The translations under genes were made by a program, and so were the position numbers. From UBA12079 sp964608745 (GTDB lineage Bacteria; Patescibacteriota; Minisyncoccia; Phycocordibacterales; UBA12079): a stretch of DNA of 10,136 nucleotides. Location of the stretch: the NCBI GenBank assembly GCA_964608745.1, contig CAZSPC010000020.1:1-10136 (forward strand). Reading direction: 5' to 3'. The notes under the pieces were generated by a model. It saw only the letters and a program-made list of their open reading frames with translations. It had not been told where the DNA came from and searched no databases. Positions 9,442-10,136 of this stretch are shown in pieces; the stretch's first letter is position 1; each line of letters begins with the position of its first letter.

Positions 9442-9783
9442 ATGAAAAAAATTATTGTTGCAGTACTGATTGTTGTTGTTTCTAGTTTTTCTTTAAACTC
9501 TCTTGCTTCCGAGAAAACAACAGGTTTTCTTCGACATGCTCCCAAATTCTCTACTGAAGCAATGGCTGGTTTAGGAGAAACTTTAAATAATCCGAATATA
9601 TCTTGCCGAAAAAAGAGAAAAGCGATTAAAGAGTTTTGGTGTGATACGCTTAATGCCTGCGAAAACAACACCAGAAAAAGAAAACATCTCGTCGAACTCA
9701 GAGAAGCTTTTGCTTTCAATGTTTTTGTACATGATAACAGATGTTTTTATAACTCTGAACAGATAAAAAGAATGTTAAAGTAA
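9442..9783 (+). CDS. Exported small protein with four cysteines
   Basis: This 113-aa protein begins with a signal peptide: MKK, a hydrophobic stretch to about residue 18, and a likely cleavage after NSLA (residue 22). The mature part is basic and has four cysteines (55, 67, 73, 101), enough for two disulfides outside the membrane. Sequences such as SCRKKRKAIKEFWCDTLNAC suggest a helical, positively charged surface. I recognise no family. The ATG at 9442 is chosen because AAGGAG sits six bases upstream and the signal peptide begins there. The frame extends upstream to 9382 but those residues would precede a signal peptide and look non-coding. It is followed by a good terminator and is probably a single-gene unit. 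Confidence 0.8.
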   Translation: MKKIIVAVLIVVVSSFSLNSLASEKTTGFLRHAPKFSTEAMAGLGETLNNPNISCRKKRKAIKEFWCDTLNACENNTRKRKHLVELREAFAFNVFVHDNRCFYNSEQIKRMLK

Positions 9784-9802
9784 AAACTTCGCTGACCACA
9801 AT

Positions 9803-9829
9803 CCCTCTTGGTTTCACCAAGGGGGTTTT
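9803..9829 (+). terminator. Terminator of the exported-protein gene
   Basis: CCCTCTTGGT (9803-9812) pairs with ACCAAGGGGG (9816-9825) with one G-U pair and loop TTC, then TTTT. Confidence 0.88.
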
Positions 9830-9964
9830 GATTTGAAAAACGAGTTTAAATAATTTATACTAAGAGCTAGTTTTTAGTTTACAATCTGTAGTTTTTAGTA
9901 ATTTTAAAATTAAAACATTAAAAATTGTTTAAAAATGATAAATTATAAATTAAAAATTTATCTT

Positions 9965-10035
9965 GCGGATATAGTTTAGTGGTAAAATACGTCCTTGCCA
10001 AGGATGAGTCGGGGTTTCGATTACCCCTATCCGCA
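9965..10035 (+). tRNA. tRNA-Gly (anticodon GCC)
   Basis: The acceptor is GCGGATA/TATCCGC (9965-9971 with 10028-10034) with discriminator A10035. The anticodon stem is CGTCC/GGATG with loop TTGCCAA, giving anticodon GCC. The T-arm is GGGGT-TTCGATT-ACCCC. CCA is not encoded. It decodes GGU/GGC and complements tRNA-Gly(UCC) at 493. The upstream 130 bp is extremely A/T-rich with several possible -10 boxes; I cannot choose one. Unlike the other two tRNAs here, no structured element is visible before the window ends. Confidence 0.97.
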
Positions 10036-10082
10036 CACAATAATAAATACCAGCCCTTTTGGGCTGGTATTTATTATTGTGT
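10035..10082 (+). terminator. Terminator of tRNA-Gly(GCC)
   Basis: A 22-bp perfect stem (10035-10056 with 10061-10082) with loop TTTT includes the tRNA discriminator base. It ends two bases before the terminal inverted repeat. Confidence 0.85.
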
Positions 10083-10083
10083 A

Positions 10084-10136
10084 ACTCTAAATTACAAAAC
10101 CCCATGATACAATAAAAGCACTCCTCTCGGAGTGCT
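10084..10136 (-). repeat. Right copy of 53-bp terminal inverted repeat
   Basis: This is the exact reverse complement of 3-55. It begins directly after the terminator of tRNA-Gly(GCC) and ends inside the palindromic hairpin, so the window stops within a fold-back structure. Read on the minus strand it supplies an inward-facing terminator, as the left copy does on the plus strand. Confidence 0.9.

Noticed and set aside
1..10136. CRISPR array
   Set aside because: No regularly spaced direct repeats with unique spacers are present; the repeats found are palindromes or tRNA-derived.

Overview
The window is A+T-rich, with short intergenic gaps, many small hypothetical genes and nearly every gene followed by a clear hairpin terminator. 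It carries three tRNA genes, two of which lack an encoded CCA. Two TrmB-like regulators, two Nudix hydrolases, a YraN/UPF0102 protein and an MscS-type channel, together with several promoters whose -10 box lies 6-7 nt from the start codon (leaderless mRNAs), suggest a Patescibacteria/CPR (Parcubacteria-like) chromosome. This assignment is inference from gene content and style; no marker gene here proves it.

Layout. 1-55: inward-facing terminator inside a 53-bp sequence repeated in inverted orientation at the far end (10084-10136). 53-481: fragment of a LAGLIDADG-like gene that has lost its 5' end at the repeat edge. 493-788: tRNA-Gly(UCC), its terminator, then structured element A. 856-1775: two convergent Nudix genes sharing a bidirectional terminator. 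1809-2045: small membrane protein. 2046-2627: no firm gene; minus-strand promoter, multi-hairpin region and a possible 20-codon ORF. 2628-3029: hypothetical protein. 3229-4059: TrmB-like regulator. 4060-4553: non-coding, with three DnaA-box-like 9-mers, a parS-like site, a 52-bp perfect palindrome and a hairpin cluster. 4554-5081: yraN, expanded by an insert that contains three parS-like sites in frame. 5065-6209: three small minus-strand genes. 6373-6496: palindromic repeat. 6534-7274: second TrmB regulator. 7325-7747: tRNA-Pro, a very long terminator hairpin and two more copies (B, C) of the structured element. 7833-7994: 53-aa Cys-containing protein. 8194-9282: MscS channel. 9442-9783: exported Cys-rich protein. 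9965-10082: tRNA-Gly(GCC) and terminator.

Two things stand out. First, elements A, B and C after two different tRNA genes share a core that folds as a three-way junction supported by compensatory changes, while their closing stem copies the T-arm of the neighbouring tRNA in both orientations. I do not recognise this family. Second, DnaA-box-like and parS-like sites cluster between 4068 and 4889, partly inside yraN, suggesting that the window lies close to the replication origin.

Two styles of gene start coexist. The Nudix, first TrmB and yraN genes appear leaderless. The small hypothetical and exported proteins have strong Shine-Dalgarno sequences, and three minus-strand sites upstream of them, plus one unassigned leader, carry a shared GTTCTTTRAA motif resembling boxA.
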